Shown: positions 1 to 7,200, counted from the stretch's first letter. The stretch is DNA of 18,608 nt from an uncultured Bacilli bacterium (GCA_910587775.1 CAJUNF010000028.1:1-18608), one strand, 5' to 3'. Translations and numbers: made by a program. The notes: generated by a model not told the origin, from the letters alone.

Positions 1-41
1 ATAACAAACAAAAAGTAAACAGTTTTTATCTGTCTACTTTT
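1..41 (-). terminator. Intrinsic terminator for the leftward gene
   Basis: Positions 11-22 and 30-41 form a 12-bp stem with a 7-nt loop. The one non-Watson-Crick position (18/34) is a U-G wobble in the minus-strand RNA but an A-C mismatch in the plus-strand RNA, so the hairpin is meant to be read leftward. A U-rich run (complement of 1-10) follows the stem on the minus strand. It lies about 40 bases past the stop codon of the leftward gene. Confidence 0.75.
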
Positions 42-82
42 ATCTTACTAGTTCATAGTTTATAGATGTCTATGTAGTTTTT

Positions 83-634
83 TTATTTTCTTTTTCCATG
101 TATAACTTCTGGGCTACTTGATAATTCTTGTAAAACTTGTAAATAAGTTTCTTCCATCATAAAATTTAACTCTTGTAAAGAATTCGTTGTATTATCAAAT
201 TGATTTATTAAAATATCTTGATAAACTTCAAAATAAGGAAGATGGTTTCGAATAAATTGCTTTTGAAATTCTGTAAGTACAGCTGGAGCATTAATATATC
301 CAAATGTATCTTCAACTTTCAAATCAGAAGTCGAATAATAAATTTGCAAAGTTCCTTCTTTACAAATTGCTTCATCAAAATAATAATGTGTATCATCACC
401 AATAAGAACATTTCTAAAAGTTTTCAAATGTACTGATTGATTAGATAAAGGCATAAGTGCGTAATAATGCTCACTTAAATTAGAGGTACGAATAACTCCT
501 TCAATCTCATTATCTGGATATATATAAAGAAAAGCGTAATTTCTTAAATCTTGAATATCTGGGTAAACAAGAAAATCTTTTTGATTAGAGTCAAAAGGCT
601 GTACTACATTTTTGTTTTGGTAAAAATGAATCAT
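83..634 (-). CDS. Hypothetical protein, 183 aa
   Basis: I do not recognise this protein. It is soluble-looking, with no membrane segment, no Trp and one Cys, and it has mixed alpha/beta character: hydrophobic beta-like stretches such as YAFLYIY and YYALMPL, then an acidic helical C-terminal part ending in HGKRK. The pattern DEAICKE followed by a segment containing FGYI loosely recalls the PemK/MazF fold, but this is only a weak impression. The start is placed at 634 because GGGAGG lies 7 nt before that ATG. An in-frame ATG at 694 would add a hydrophobic, signal-like stretch, but it has no binding site and lies upstream of the likely transcription start. The gene is divergent from the S10 operon and has its own terminator. 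Confidence 0.75.
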   Translation of the reverse strand: MIHFYQNKNVVQPFDSNQKDFLVYPDIQDLRNYAFLYIYPDNEIEGVIRTSNLSEHYYALMPLSNQSVHLKTFRNVLIGDDTHYYFDEAICKEGTLQIYYSTSDLKVEDTFGYINAPAVLTEFQKQFIRNHLPYFEVYQDILINQFDNTTNSLQELNFMMEETYLQVLQELSSSPEVIHGKRK

Positions 635-665
635 TGTATTACCTCCCAAGATTAATATAAAAATT

Positions 666-694
666 ATCTTAGCAAAAGAACTTTTAAAAAGCAA
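666..694 (-). promoter_or_regulatory. Possible promoter of the leftward gene
   Basis: On the minus strand TTGCTT (694-689) is followed after 17 nt by TAAGAT (671-666). Transcription would begin near 659, leaving a leader of about 25 nt that contains the GGGAGG binding site. The match is moderate and the region is very AT-rich, so this is tentative. Confidence 0.35.
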
Positions 695-761
695 ATTTAA
701 AAAGTAAAAAAAAGTCTAAAAATATTTCGTCGATTTTTTAGGATTTATGCAAAATTTCTCC

Positions 762-790
762 TTGATTTTCATAGGATATACTGCTATAAT
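762..790 (+). promoter_or_regulatory. Promoter of the S10-spc-alpha operon
   Basis: TTGATT (762-767) and a perfect TATAAT (785-790) are separated by 17 nt, and a TG one base before the -10 makes it an extended -10. This is a near-ideal housekeeping sigma-A promoter, as expected for ribosomal protein genes. Transcription should start near 797, about 125 nt before rpsJ. Confidence 0.85.
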
Positions 791-796
791 CGATTC

Positions 797-922
797 TGTA
801 TGACGGCGAAGATGTGCAAGGTTGCTGATACACTTGGAAGAGTTGATAAGACTATCCGATGATCGGGTAATTTGCAACGGAGCTAGTCTATACTAGATAT
901 AGGCGAAAGGAGGACATGTAAC
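797..922 (+). promoter_or_regulatory. Structured 5' leader of the S10 operon
   Basis: This untranslated leader of about 125 nt is less AT-rich than its surroundings and contains several possible pairings: GTTGC (821-825) with GCAAC (874-878), a local hairpin 854-859/863-868 closing on UGA, and CTAGT/ACTAG (883-887/892-896) with a 4-nt loop. The binding site AAAGGAGG (906-913) follows. The GGTTGCTGA and GGAGCTAGTCTA parts look like a leader I associate with rpsJ in Bacillota, but I cannot verify that here. A role in autogenous control, for example by L4 as known in gamma-proteobacteria, is an inference. Confidence 0.55.
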
Positions 923-1231
923 ATGTCAAAAAGTAGAGTACGTATTAACTTAAAAGCTTTTGATAATAAAACATTAGATTTAGCTGCAGGAAAAATCGTA
1001 GATACTGTAAAAAGATTAGGAGGAAAAGTTTCTGGGCCAGTGCCTCTTCCAACTGAAATTGAAAGAGTAACTGTACTAAGAGCTGTGCATAAATATAAAG
1101 ACTCTCGTGAACAATTTGAAAGTCGTACACACAAGAGACTTATTGATATAGCAACCCCTAGTAAAGAAATCGTTGATGCTTTAACACATTTAGATTTACC
1201 AAGTGGTGTTGACATTGACATTAAATTATAA
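923..1231 (+). CDS. rpsJ: 30S ribosomal protein S10 (uS10)
   Basis: S10 sits in the head of the small subunit and, as NusE, also joins NusB in antitermination complexes. The 102-residue length is standard. Family hallmarks are visible: RVRINLKAFDNKTLD near the N-terminus, GPVPLPTEIERVTVLR in the loop that reaches the tRNA side, and SREQFESRTHKRLIDI before the C-terminal strand. It is the first gene of the operon. AAAGGAGG lies 9 nt before the ATG at 923. The start codon sits in the 3' arm of a small inverted repeat (913-927) and is preceded by a minimal ATG-TAA at 916-921. Confidence 0.98.
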   Translation: MSKSRVRINLKAFDNKTLDLAAGKIVDTVKRLGGKVSGPVPLPTEIERVTVLRAVHKYKDSREQFESRTHKRLIDIATPSKEIVDALTHLDLPSGVDIDIKL

Positions 1232-1252
1232 TTTTAAGAAAGGAAAACAAAG

Positions 1253-2029
1253 ATGAAAAAAGGAATCTTAGGACGTAAAGTCGGAATGACACAAGTATTC
1301 ACAAAAGATGGAAAATTAATTCCTGTAACTGTAATAAGTGTAGAACCAAATACGGTAATGCAAGTAAAAACAGTTGAATCTGATGGATATAGTGCAATTC
1401 AACTTGGCGTAGTAGACAAGAAAGAAAAAAATTCGAGTCGTGCAAGTATTGGACACGCAAAAAAAGCTAATACAACACCTAAGCGCTTCTTAAAAGAAAT
1501 AAGAGATGTAGAAGCTACTTACCAAGTAGGAGATAAAATAAGCGCTGATGTATTCTCTGTTGGAGAAGTAGTAGATGTTACAGGAACCTCTAAAGGAAAA
1601 GGTTTTGCAGGTTCTATTAAACGTCATAATCAAGCTCGTGGACCTATGGCTCATGGATCACATTATCATAGAGGACCAGGTTCTCTAGGTACAATGCTTC
1701 CAAAAAGAGTATTAAAAGGACACAGACTTCCAGGACATATGGGTTGTGAAACAATTACTATCCAAAACCTAGAAATCATTGAAGCAAACGCATTAGAAAA
1801 CTACATTTTAGTAAGTGGAAATGTTCCAGGAACTAAAAATTCATTAGTTTTAATTAAATCAGCTGTAAAAAATTCTCGTAAAAGTAATCCAAAAGAAGTT
1901 TTATCTTATGTAGAAGAAACTGTTGTGGATGAAGTTGTAGAGGAAACAGTTGTAGAAAATGAAAGTGCTGAAGTAGTTGAAGAAGTAGTAGAAAATACTC
2001 AAGAAGAAACTACAGAAAGTGCACAGTAG
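1253..2029 (+). CDS. rplC: 50S ribosomal protein L3 (uL3) with acidic C-terminal tail
   Basis: L3 is an early-assembly protein that reaches the peptidyl transferase region. The core, about residues 1-210, begins MKKGILGRKVGMTQVF and includes the conserved GKGFAGSIKRH and the Gln/His-rich loop RGPMAHGSHYHRGPGSLG. At 258 residues it is about 50 longer than typical bacterial L3 (about 209). The excess is a C-terminal tail (about 218-258) with 15 acidic residues, no Lys or Arg, and a repeating Val-Val-Glu-Glu pattern. AAAGGA precedes the ATG. The gene begins 21 nt after rpsJ. Confidence 0.97.
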   Translation: MKKGILGRKVGMTQVFTKDGKLIPVTVISVEPNTVMQVKTVESDGYSAIQLGVVDKKEKNSSRASIGHAKKANTTPKRFLKEIRDVEATYQVGDKISADVFSVGEVVDVTGTSKGKGFAGSIKRHNQARGPMAHGSHYHRGPGSLGTMLPKRVLKGHRLPGHMGCETITIQNLEIIEANALENYILVSGNVPGTKNSLVLIKSAVKNSRKSNPKEVLSYVEETVVDEVVEETVVENESAEVVEEVVENTQEETTESAQ

Positions 2030-2052
2030 AGTCACGATAGGAGGATAATTAA

Positions 2053-2682
2053 ATGGCAAAAGTTGAACTTAAAAATTTAAAAAACGAAAAAGTTAAAGAT
2101 CTAAGCATTAGTGATTCTATTTGGAAAATCGAAGTGAATGACGATTGCTTAAAGAAAATGATCAGATTACAACTTGCTGCGACACGTCAAGGAACAGCTA
2201 AAACAAAAACTCGTAGTGAAGTATCTGGTGGTGGAAGAAAACCTTGGAAACAAAAAGGTACAGGACGCGCAAGACAAGGTTCTATCCGTGCTACACAGTG
2301 GCGTGGAGGTGGAATCGCTGGAGGAGTACAACCTCGTGATTACACATTCAAAATTAATAAAAAAGAAAGAGTACTTGCTCTTAAAAGTGCTTTAACAGAT
2401 AAGTTAAATACAAAAGCTTTATTCGTATTTGATAACTTAGAATTACCTAGTTTAAAAACAAAAGAATTAAAGAACTTTGTTGAAACTGCAAATTTAGAAG
2501 GAAAAGTTTTATTTGTTACTGCAAGTGATAATGAAAACTTATACATGGCTTCACGTAACCTTGGTTACACTTATGTATTATATATTGATGATATTAATGT
2601 TTATGATATTGTTAATGCCGATACACTAGTATTAGATGAAGCAGCTCTAAATAAATTAGAGGAGGTGCTAAAGAATGCATAA
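2053..2682 (+). CDS. rplD: 50S ribosomal protein L4 (uL4)
   Basis: L4 lines the nascent peptide exit tunnel through a long basic loop, visible here at about residues 46-96 with VSGGGRKPWKQKGTGRARQGS and RGGGIAGGVQPRDY. The KPWKQKGTGRAR stretch, where macrolide-resistance changes occur in other bacteria, looks wild type. Length is 209 residues, close to the family norm. AGGAGG lies upstream. The last 8 nt overlap rplW, which suggests translational coupling. In gamma-proteobacteria L4 represses the S10 operon; whether it does so here cannot be read from sequence. Confidence 0.97.
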   Translation: MAKVELKNLKNEKVKDLSISDSIWKIEVNDDCLKKMIRLQLAATRQGTAKTKTRSEVSGGGRKPWKQKGTGRARQGSIRATQWRGGGIAGGVQPRDYTFKINKKERVLALKSALTDKLNTKALFVFDNLELPSLKTKELKNFVETANLEGKVLFVTASDNENLYMASRNLGYTYVLYIDDINVYDIVNADTLVLDEAALNKLEEVLKNA

Positions 2683-2947
2683 TCCAGATATTATTTTAGG
2701 ACCAGTCATTACTGAAAAAAGTATGAGTGAACAACAAAATGGTGTTTATACATTCAAAGTAGCGAAAACTGCAACAAAAACTCAAATCAAAAGTGAAATT
2801 GAAAATCATTTTGGAGTAAAAGTATTAAATGTTAGAACTTTAAATACAAAAGCAAAAGATCGCCGTGTTGGTAAATACACAGGAAAAACAAAAACTTATA
2901 AGAAAGCAATCGTAACCTTAGCTGAAGGTTCTACGATTGAAATGTAA
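2675..2947 (+). CDS. rplW: 50S ribosomal protein L23 (uL23)
   Basis: L23 surrounds the tunnel exit and is the docking point for trigger factor and signal recognition particle. The 90-residue protein shows the typical start with PVITEKS, then VAKTATKTQIKSEIENHFGVKVLNVRT and the basic loop KDRRVGKYTGKTKTYKKAIVTL. It is a little shorter than the usual 95. The ATG lies inside rplD with GGAGGT upstream (within 2659-2666). Confidence 0.97.
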   Translation: MHNPDIILGPVITEKSMSEQQNGVYTFKVAKTATKTQIKSEIENHFGVKVLNVRTLNTKAKDRRVGKYTGKTKTYKKAIVTLAEGSTIEM

Positions 2948-2961
2948 GGGAGTGAGTAATA

Positions 2962-3792
2962 ATGGCAATTAAAAAATATAAACCAACGACTAATGGACGT
3001 CGTGGAATGTCTACTTTAAAAAATGAAGAATTAACAAAAACTGCTCCTACAAAAAGCTTACTTAAAAAAGCAAATAAAACAGGTGGAAGAAATAACCAAG
3101 GTAAATTAACTGTTCGTCACATTGGTGGTGGAGCAAAAAGAAAATACCGTGTTATTGATTTCAAAAGAGATAAAGTTGGTATTACAGGACGTGTTGCATC
3201 AATTGAATATGATCCAAATCGTAATGCAAATATCGCTTTAATTAATTACTTAGATGGAGAAAAAAGATATATTATTGCTCCAAAAGGTTTAACTGTTGGA
3301 ACAATTATCGAAAATGGAGAAAAAGCTGATATCAAAGTTGGTAATGCCCTACCACTTATGAACATTCCAGTTGGTACTGTAATTCACTGTATTGAAATGA
3401 AACCTGGAAAAGGTGCACAACTTTGTCGTTCTGCTGGATCTTCCGCTCAAATTCTAGGACGTGAAGATAAATACGTATTAGTAAGACTTCAATCAGGTGA
3501 AACAAGAAAAATTCTTGGAACTTGTATTGCTACGATTGGTGTAGTAGGAAACGAAGATTACGAACTCGTTAATATCGGAAAAGCTGGACGTACAAGACAC
3601 ATGGGTATTAAACCAACAAACCGTGGATCTGTAATGAATCCAAACGACCATCCACATGGTGGTGGAGAAGGACGTACACCAGTTGGACGTAAGAGCCCAA
3701 TGACTCCTTGGGGTAAACCTGCACTTGGATATAAAACCAGAAAAAATAAGAAAGCTTCTGACAAACTTATTGTTAGTAGAAGAAAGAAATAG
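2962..3792 (+). CDS. rplB: 50S ribosomal protein L2 (uL2)
   Basis: L2 is needed for subunit association and supports the peptidyl transferase centre. The 276-residue length is standard. The RNA-binding core contains GRNNQGKLTVRHIGGGAKRKYR (about 42-63), and the conserved C-terminal stretch NPNDHPHGGGEGR includes His230, equivalent to the functionally important His229 of E. coli. The protein ends in the expected basic tail. GGGAGTGAG precedes the start. No irregularity was seen. Confidence 0.98.
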   Translation: MAIKKYKPTTNGRRGMSTLKNEELTKTAPTKSLLKKANKTGGRNNQGKLTVRHIGGGAKRKYRVIDFKRDKVGITGRVASIEYDPNRNANIALINYLDGEKRYIIAPKGLTVGTIIENGEKADIKVGNALPLMNIPVGTVIHCIEMKPGKGAQLCRSAGSSAQILGREDKYVLVRLQSGETRKILGTCIATIGVVGNEDYELVNIGKAGRTRHMGIKPTNRGSVMNPNDHPHGGGEGRTPVGRKSPMTPWGKPALGYKTRKNKKASDKLIVSRRKK

Positions 3793-3805
3793 GAGGGTTT
3801 AGAAC

Positions 3806-4069
3806 ATGGCTAGAAGTTTAAAAAAAGGACCTTATGTATTTGAAAGATTACTTAAAAGAGTTCAAGAATTAAATAAAAATAATAAAAAAGAAGTTATTAA
3901 GACTTGGTCACGTCGTTCTACAATTTATCCTGACTTTGTTGGACACACATTTGCAGTACACAATGGAAAAGAATTTATTCCAGTATATGTTACAGAAGAA
4001 ATGGTTGGACACAAATTAGGAGAATTTGCTATGACTCGTAAATTCGGCGGACACGCAGGTCAAAAGTAG
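3806..4069 (+). CDS. rpsS: 30S ribosomal protein S19 (uS19)
   Basis: S19 lies in the 30S head, contacts the A-site finger and pairs with S13. The 87-residue sequence has the conserved MARSLKKGPYV start, the WSRRSTIYPDFVGHTFAVHNGKEFIPVYV core and the GHKLGEFAMTRKF end. It is a few residues shorter than the usual 92 at the C-terminus. TAGGAGGG, overlapping the rplB stop, is the binding site. Confidence 0.98.
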   Translation: MARSLKKGPYVFERLLKRVQELNKNNKKEVIKTWSRRSTIYPDFVGHTFAVHNGKEFIPVYVTEEMVGHKLGEFAMTRKFGGHAGQK

Positions 4070-4079
4070 GAGGTATTAA

Positions 4080-4433
4080 ATGAAAACTTATGCAATTCAT
4101 AAAAGTGCTATGATAGCTCCAAGAAAAGCAAGAATGACTCTTGACCTAATTCGCGGAAAAGACGTTGCTACTGCGGAAGCTATTTTAGATACGACTAATA
4201 CAAAAGGAAGTCGTTTAATAAAAAAAGTATTAAAAAGTGCTGTTGCTAATGCTGTAAATAATAATGGCGCAAAAGAAGATGAATTATTTATTTCTACTTG
4301 CTTCATTAATCCAGGACCTGTATACAAAAGAATTAAATTCGCAAGTCGTGGAAATGTAGATAGAAGAGATAAAAGAACAAGCCACATTTATGTTGAAGTA
4401 AGTGATGGAAAAAGTGAAGGAGGCAATAAATAA
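4080..4433 (+). CDS. rplV: 50S ribosomal protein L22 (uL22)
   Basis: L22 spans the large subunit from the surface to the exit tunnel, which it lines with a beta-hairpin opposite L4. The sequence shows APRKARMTLDLIRGKDV (about 13-29), the central AVANAVNN helix, and the hairpin region PGPVYKRIKFASRGNVDRRDKRTSH. Length is 117 residues, slightly above the usual 110-115. Its TAA shares one base with the rpsC ATG (TAATG), a coupling arrangement. TAGGAGGT precedes the start. Confidence 0.97.
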   Translation: MKTYAIHKSAMIAPRKARMTLDLIRGKDVATAEAILDTTNTKGSRLIKKVLKSAVANAVNNNGAKEDELFISTCFINPGPVYKRIKFASRGNVDRRDKRTSHIYVEVSDGKSEGGNK

Positions 4434-5113
4434 TGGGACAAAAAGTTAATCCAATAGGATATAGACTTGGAGTAAACAAAGATTGGGATTCAAAATGGTA
4501 TGCCAATAAAAAAGAATTTGGTTCTAAATTAATTCAAGATATCAAAATTCGTGAATACTTAGATACTAAATTAAAAGATGCTGGAATTGCCTCAGTAACA
4601 ATTGAAAGAAAAAAAGAGCGTACAGAAGTTAATATCTATACTGCAAAACCAGGTGTTATTATTGGACGTGGTGGAGAAGATATCGAAAAATTACGTGACG
4701 CTTTAAAGAAAGTATCTGGTGTAGATATTTATGTTTCAATTATTGAAGTAAAAAATGCAGATTTAAATGCACAATTAGTAGCAAAAAATATTGCTGCTCA
4801 AATTGAAAATCGTGCTCCATTTAGAAGTGCACAAAAAAGAGCTATCAGAAATACTATGAAAGCTGGAGCAAAAGGAATTAAAACTTCTGTTTCAGGACGT
4901 CTTGGTGGAGCTGAAATGGCTCGTACAGAAGGATATACAGAAGGAACTGTACCTCTACATACAATCCGTGCAGATATTGATTATGCAACTGCAGAAGCAA
5001 ATACTACTTACGGAAAAATTGGTGTAAAAGTATGGATCTATAAAGGTGAAATCCTTCCTAGTAAAAAAAATATGAAGGAGAGTGATGAGCATGTTAATGC
5101 CAAAAAGAACTAA
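4433..5113 (+). CDS. rpsC: 30S ribosomal protein S3 (uS3)
   Basis: S3 forms part of the mRNA entry tunnel and contributes to mRNA helicase activity. MGQKVNPIGYRLG at the start is diagnostic. The KH domain shows the GXXG loop in VIIGRGG (75-81), and the C-terminal domain contains AIRNTMKAGAKGIKTSVSGRLGGAEMAR. Length is 226 residues, slightly above the Bacillus norm. The end overlaps rplP by 23 nt, the longest overlap in the cluster. Confidence 0.98.
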   Translation: MGQKVNPIGYRLGVNKDWDSKWYANKKEFGSKLIQDIKIREYLDTKLKDAGIASVTIERKKERTEVNIYTAKPGVIIGRGGEDIEKLRDALKKVSGVDIYVSIIEVKNADLNAQLVAKNIAAQIENRAPFRSAQKRAIRNTMKAGAKGIKTSVSGRLGGAEMARTEGYTEGTVPLHTIRADIDYATAEANTTYGKIGVKVWIYKGEILPSKKNMKESDEHVNAKKN

Positions 5114-5528
5114 GTATAGAAAACCTCATCGCTTAACTTATGACGGACATGCAAAAGGAAACACAGAATTACATTTTGGTGAATTCGGATTAATGGCCAA
5201 AGAAGGAAATTATATCAGTGCTCGTCAAATAGAGGCTGCTCGTATTGCTATGACACGTTTTATGAAACGTGGTGGAAAAGTTTATATTAATATTTTCCCA
5301 CACTTAGCAAGAACAAAAAAACCTTTAGAAACACGTCAAGGAAAAGGTAAAGGTTCAGTAGAAGAATGGGTAGCTGTAGTAAAAGAAGGAAAGATTATGT
5401 TTGAAATTTCTGGTGTAACTGAAGAAATTGCAAGAGAAGCATTAAGACTTGCAGCACATAAACTTCCAATCAAATGTAAATTCGTGAAAAAAGATGACAT
5501 GAATGGTGGTGATTCTCTTGAAGGCTAG
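5091..5528 (+). CDS. rplP: 50S ribosomal protein L16 (uL16)
   Basis: L16 organises the A-site tRNA region of the large subunit. The start at 5091 gives MLMPKRTKYRKPHR, the canonical family N-terminus, and 145 residues, and it sits 10 nt after AAGGAG (5075-5080). Upstream in-frame GTG (5082) and ATG (5085) would add three residues not found in the family. Conserved segments include HFGEFGLMA, RQIEAARIAMTRFMKRGGKV and EWVAVVKEGKIMFEISGV. It overlaps rpsC by 23 nt and rpmC by 11 nt. Confidence 0.96.
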   Translation: MLMPKRTKYRKPHRLTYDGHAKGNTELHFGEFGLMAKEGNYISARQIEAARIAMTRFMKRGGKVYINIFPHLARTKKPLETRQGKGKGSVEEWVAVVKEGKIMFEISGVTEEIAREALRLAAHKLPIKCKFVKKDDMNGGDSLEG

Positions 5529-5727
5529 TGAAATTAGAAAATTAACAAGAGAAGAAATCGAGAAAAAAATCAAAGATTCAAAAAGTGAATTATTAGATTT
5601 AAGAATGAAAGCTGCTACAGGATCTTTAGAGAAACCATCAAAACTTGATGCAATCAAAAAAGATGTAGCTCGTATGATGACAGTTTTAAATGAAATGAAA
5701 AAAGAAGAACAGGGAGGTAACAAATAA
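5518..5727 (+). CDS. rpmC: 50S ribosomal protein L29 (uL29), TTG start
   Basis: L29 is a small two-helix protein near the tunnel exit beside L23. The proposed start is TTG at 5518, giving 69 residues beginning MKASEIRKLTREEIEKK, the family N-terminus (compare the MKA-EIR start of Bacillus L29). GGTGGTGAT at 5505-5513 matches the anti-Shine-Dalgarno well at the right distance from the TTG. An in-frame ATG at 5503 would lie at that site and add five unusual residues. The LRMKAATGSLEKP core is typical. The stop overlaps the rpsQ start by one base. Confidence 0.93.
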   Translation: MKASEIRKLTREEIEKKIKDSKSELLDLRMKAATGSLEKPSKLDAIKKDVARMMTVLNEMKKEEQGGNK

Positions 5728-5984
5728 TGGAAGAAAAAAGATCAGAATTAATTGGTAAAGTTGTAAGTGCCAAAAATGATAAAACCATTACTGTTTTAGT
5801 TGAAACCCACAAAAAACATCCTCTATATGGAAAAAGAGTAAAATATTCCAAAAAATATACTGCACATGACGAATCAAATAAGGCTAAAGAGGGAGATACA
5901 GTAAAAATTAGAAGTACAAGACCATTATCAAAAACAAAAAGATATGAGCTTGTTGAAGTTCTAATCGAAGCTGTTATCCTATAG
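5727..5984 (+). CDS. rpsQ: 30S ribosomal protein S17 (uS17)
   Basis: S17 is a primary 16S rRNA-binding protein with an OB fold. The 85-residue sequence has the expected GKVVSAKNDKTITVLVETHKKHPLYGKRV core and the EGDTVKIRSTRPLSKTKRYELVEV stretch. It is coupled to rpmC through TAATG. GGGAGGT lies in the end of rpmC. Confidence 0.97.
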   Translation: MEEKRSELIGKVVSAKNDKTITVLVETHKKHPLYGKRVKYSKKYTAHDESNKAKEGDTVKIRSTRPLSKTKRYELVEVLIEAVIL

Positions 5985-5996
5985 GAGGTATTCTTT

Positions 5997-6365
5997 ATGG
6001 TAATGCAAGAATCAAGACTTAAAGTTGCTGATAATACAGGAGCTAGAGAAGTTTTAGTAATCAGATGTTTAGGTGGAAGTACCAGAAGAACTGCTAATAT
6101 CGGTGACATCGTCGTATGTACTGTTAAAAAAGCAATTCCTAATAGTAACATGAAAAAAGGTAAAGTTGTGAAAGCAGTTATAGTAAGAAGTGTAGAAGGC
6201 GTTAGAAGAAAAGATGGAAGTTATATTAAATTTGATGACAATGCATGTGTATTAATCAAAGATGATAAAACTCCAATCGGAACAAGAGTATTAGGACCTG
6301 TTGCAAGAGAATTACGTGAAAAAGAATTCAACAAAATTGTCTCTTTAGCACCAGAGGTTTTATAG
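5997..6365 (+). CDS. rplN: 50S ribosomal protein L14 (uL14)
   Basis: L14 contacts 16S rRNA in an intersubunit bridge and binds the silencing factor RsfS in many bacteria. The 122-residue length is standard. ESRLKVADNTGAREVLVIRCLGG and the C-terminal FDDNACVLIKDDKTPIGTRVLGPVARELR are textbook L14. ATAGGAGGT, overlapping the rpsQ stop, is the binding site. Confidence 0.98.
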   Translation: MVMQESRLKVADNTGAREVLVIRCLGGSTRRTANIGDIVVCTVKKAIPNSNMKKGKVVKAVIVRSVEGVRRKDGSYIKFDDNACVLIKDDKTPIGTRVLGPVARELREKEFNKIVSLAPEVL

Positions 6366-6376
6366 GAGGTTAATCT

Positions 6377-6631
6377 ATGAAAATAAAAGTTGGCGACAAT
6401 GTAAAAATCTTAGCTGGAAAAGATAGAGGAAAAACCGGAATGGTTACCAAAACTTTGAAGAAAGAAGATCGTGTAGTTGTGGAAGGAATCAATGTTGTTA
6501 AAAGACATATGAAACCAAACCAAATGAACCAAAATGGTGGAATTGTAGAATTAAACGCTCCAATCCATGTATCTAACGTAAAAAAAATTGAAACTACTTC
6601 TGAAAAAACTAAGAAAGCAAAGAAAGATTAG
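6377..6631 (+). CDS. rplX: 50S ribosomal protein L24 (uL24), short form
   Basis: L24 is an assembly initiator that binds the 5' region of 23S rRNA. The KOW motif is clear in KIKVGDNVKILAGKDRGKTGMV, followed by RVVVEGINVVKRHMKPNQ and APIHVSNV. After this the protein ends with a Lys-rich tail (KKIETTSEKTKKAKKD). At 84 residues it lacks the roughly 20-30 residue C-terminal segment found in the 103-residue Bacillus type. TAGGAGGT precedes it. The 3' end is intact and the next gene is spaced normally, so this looks like a genuine short form. Confidence 0.95.
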   Translation: MKIKVGDNVKILAGKDRGKTGMVTKTLKKEDRVVVEGINVVKRHMKPNQMNQNGGIVELNAPIHVSNVKKIETTSEKTKKAKKD

Positions 6632-6646
6632 TTAGTGGGTGAAAAT

Positions 6647-7186
6647 ATGAGTAATTTAAGTAAATTATATAAAGAAACAATCATTAAAGATTTAATGAAA
6701 GAGTTTAACTACAAAACAGTTATGCAAGTCCCAAAACTAGAAAAAATTGTCATTAATATGGGAGTTGGTGAAGGAGCTAGAGATGAAAAATTTATCGAAG
6801 CTGCAATCGCTGACTTAGAAGCAATCACTGGTCAAAAAGCCGTTGTAACAAAAGCTCGTAAATCTATTGCTGGATTTAAATTGAGAGAAGGACAAACAAT
6901 CGGTGTAAAAGTTACCCTTCGTGGTGAAAAAATGTATTATTTCATGGAAAAATTAATTAATGTTGCCCTTCCTCGTGTAAGAGATTTCCGTGGTATTTCA
7001 AAAAGTTCATTTGATGGACATGGAAACTATACTTTAGGAATTAAAGAACAATTAATATTCCCAGAAATTGAATATGATAATGTATTAAAAATCAGAGGAA
7101 TGGATATTGTATTCGTTACTACTGCAAATACTAATGAAGAAGCTGAAAAGCTATTAAGAGCATTTAAAATGCCTTTTAGAAATTAA
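6647..7186 (+). CDS. rplE: 50S ribosomal protein L5 (uL5)
   Basis: L5 is part of the 5S rRNA-L5-L18 particle and contacts P-site tRNA. The start at 6647 gives MSNLSKLYKETI and 179 residues, the usual length. GGGTGA lies 4 nt upstream. A GTG at 6635 would add four residues but would place that site inside the gene. Conserved features include VMQVPKLEKIVINMGVGE, KSIAGFKLREGQ, LPRVRDFRGIS and GNYTLGIKEQLIFPEI. Confidence 0.97.
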   Translation: MSNLSKLYKETIIKDLMKEFNYKTVMQVPKLEKIVINMGVGEGARDEKFIEAAIADLEAITGQKAVVTKARKSIAGFKLREGQTIGVKVTLRGEKMYYFMEKLINVALPRVRDFRGISKSSFDGHGNYTLGIKEQLIFPEIEYDNVLKIRGMDIVFVTTANTNEEAEKLLRAFKMPFRN

Positions 7187-7200
7187 GGAGGACAAGAATC

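Noticed and set aside
218..436. Plus-strand 72-codon frame
   Set aside because: It lies antisense within the 83-634 gene, has a Lys/Ile/Phe-rich composition without domains, and lacks a binding site.
635..694. N-terminal extension of the leftward gene that looks like a signal peptide
   Set aside because: The ATG at 694 has no ribosome binding site, GGGAGG lies directly before the ATG at 634, and the predicted transcription start (about 659) is downstream of 694.
5082..5090. GTG/ATG starts giving three extra residues on L16
   Set aside because: The canonical MLMPKR start at 5091 has the better spacing from AAGGAG and matches the family length.
5503..5517. ATG start for rpmC
   Set aside because: It lies at the ribosome binding site that serves the TTG at 5518, and the extra residues do not belong to the L29 family.
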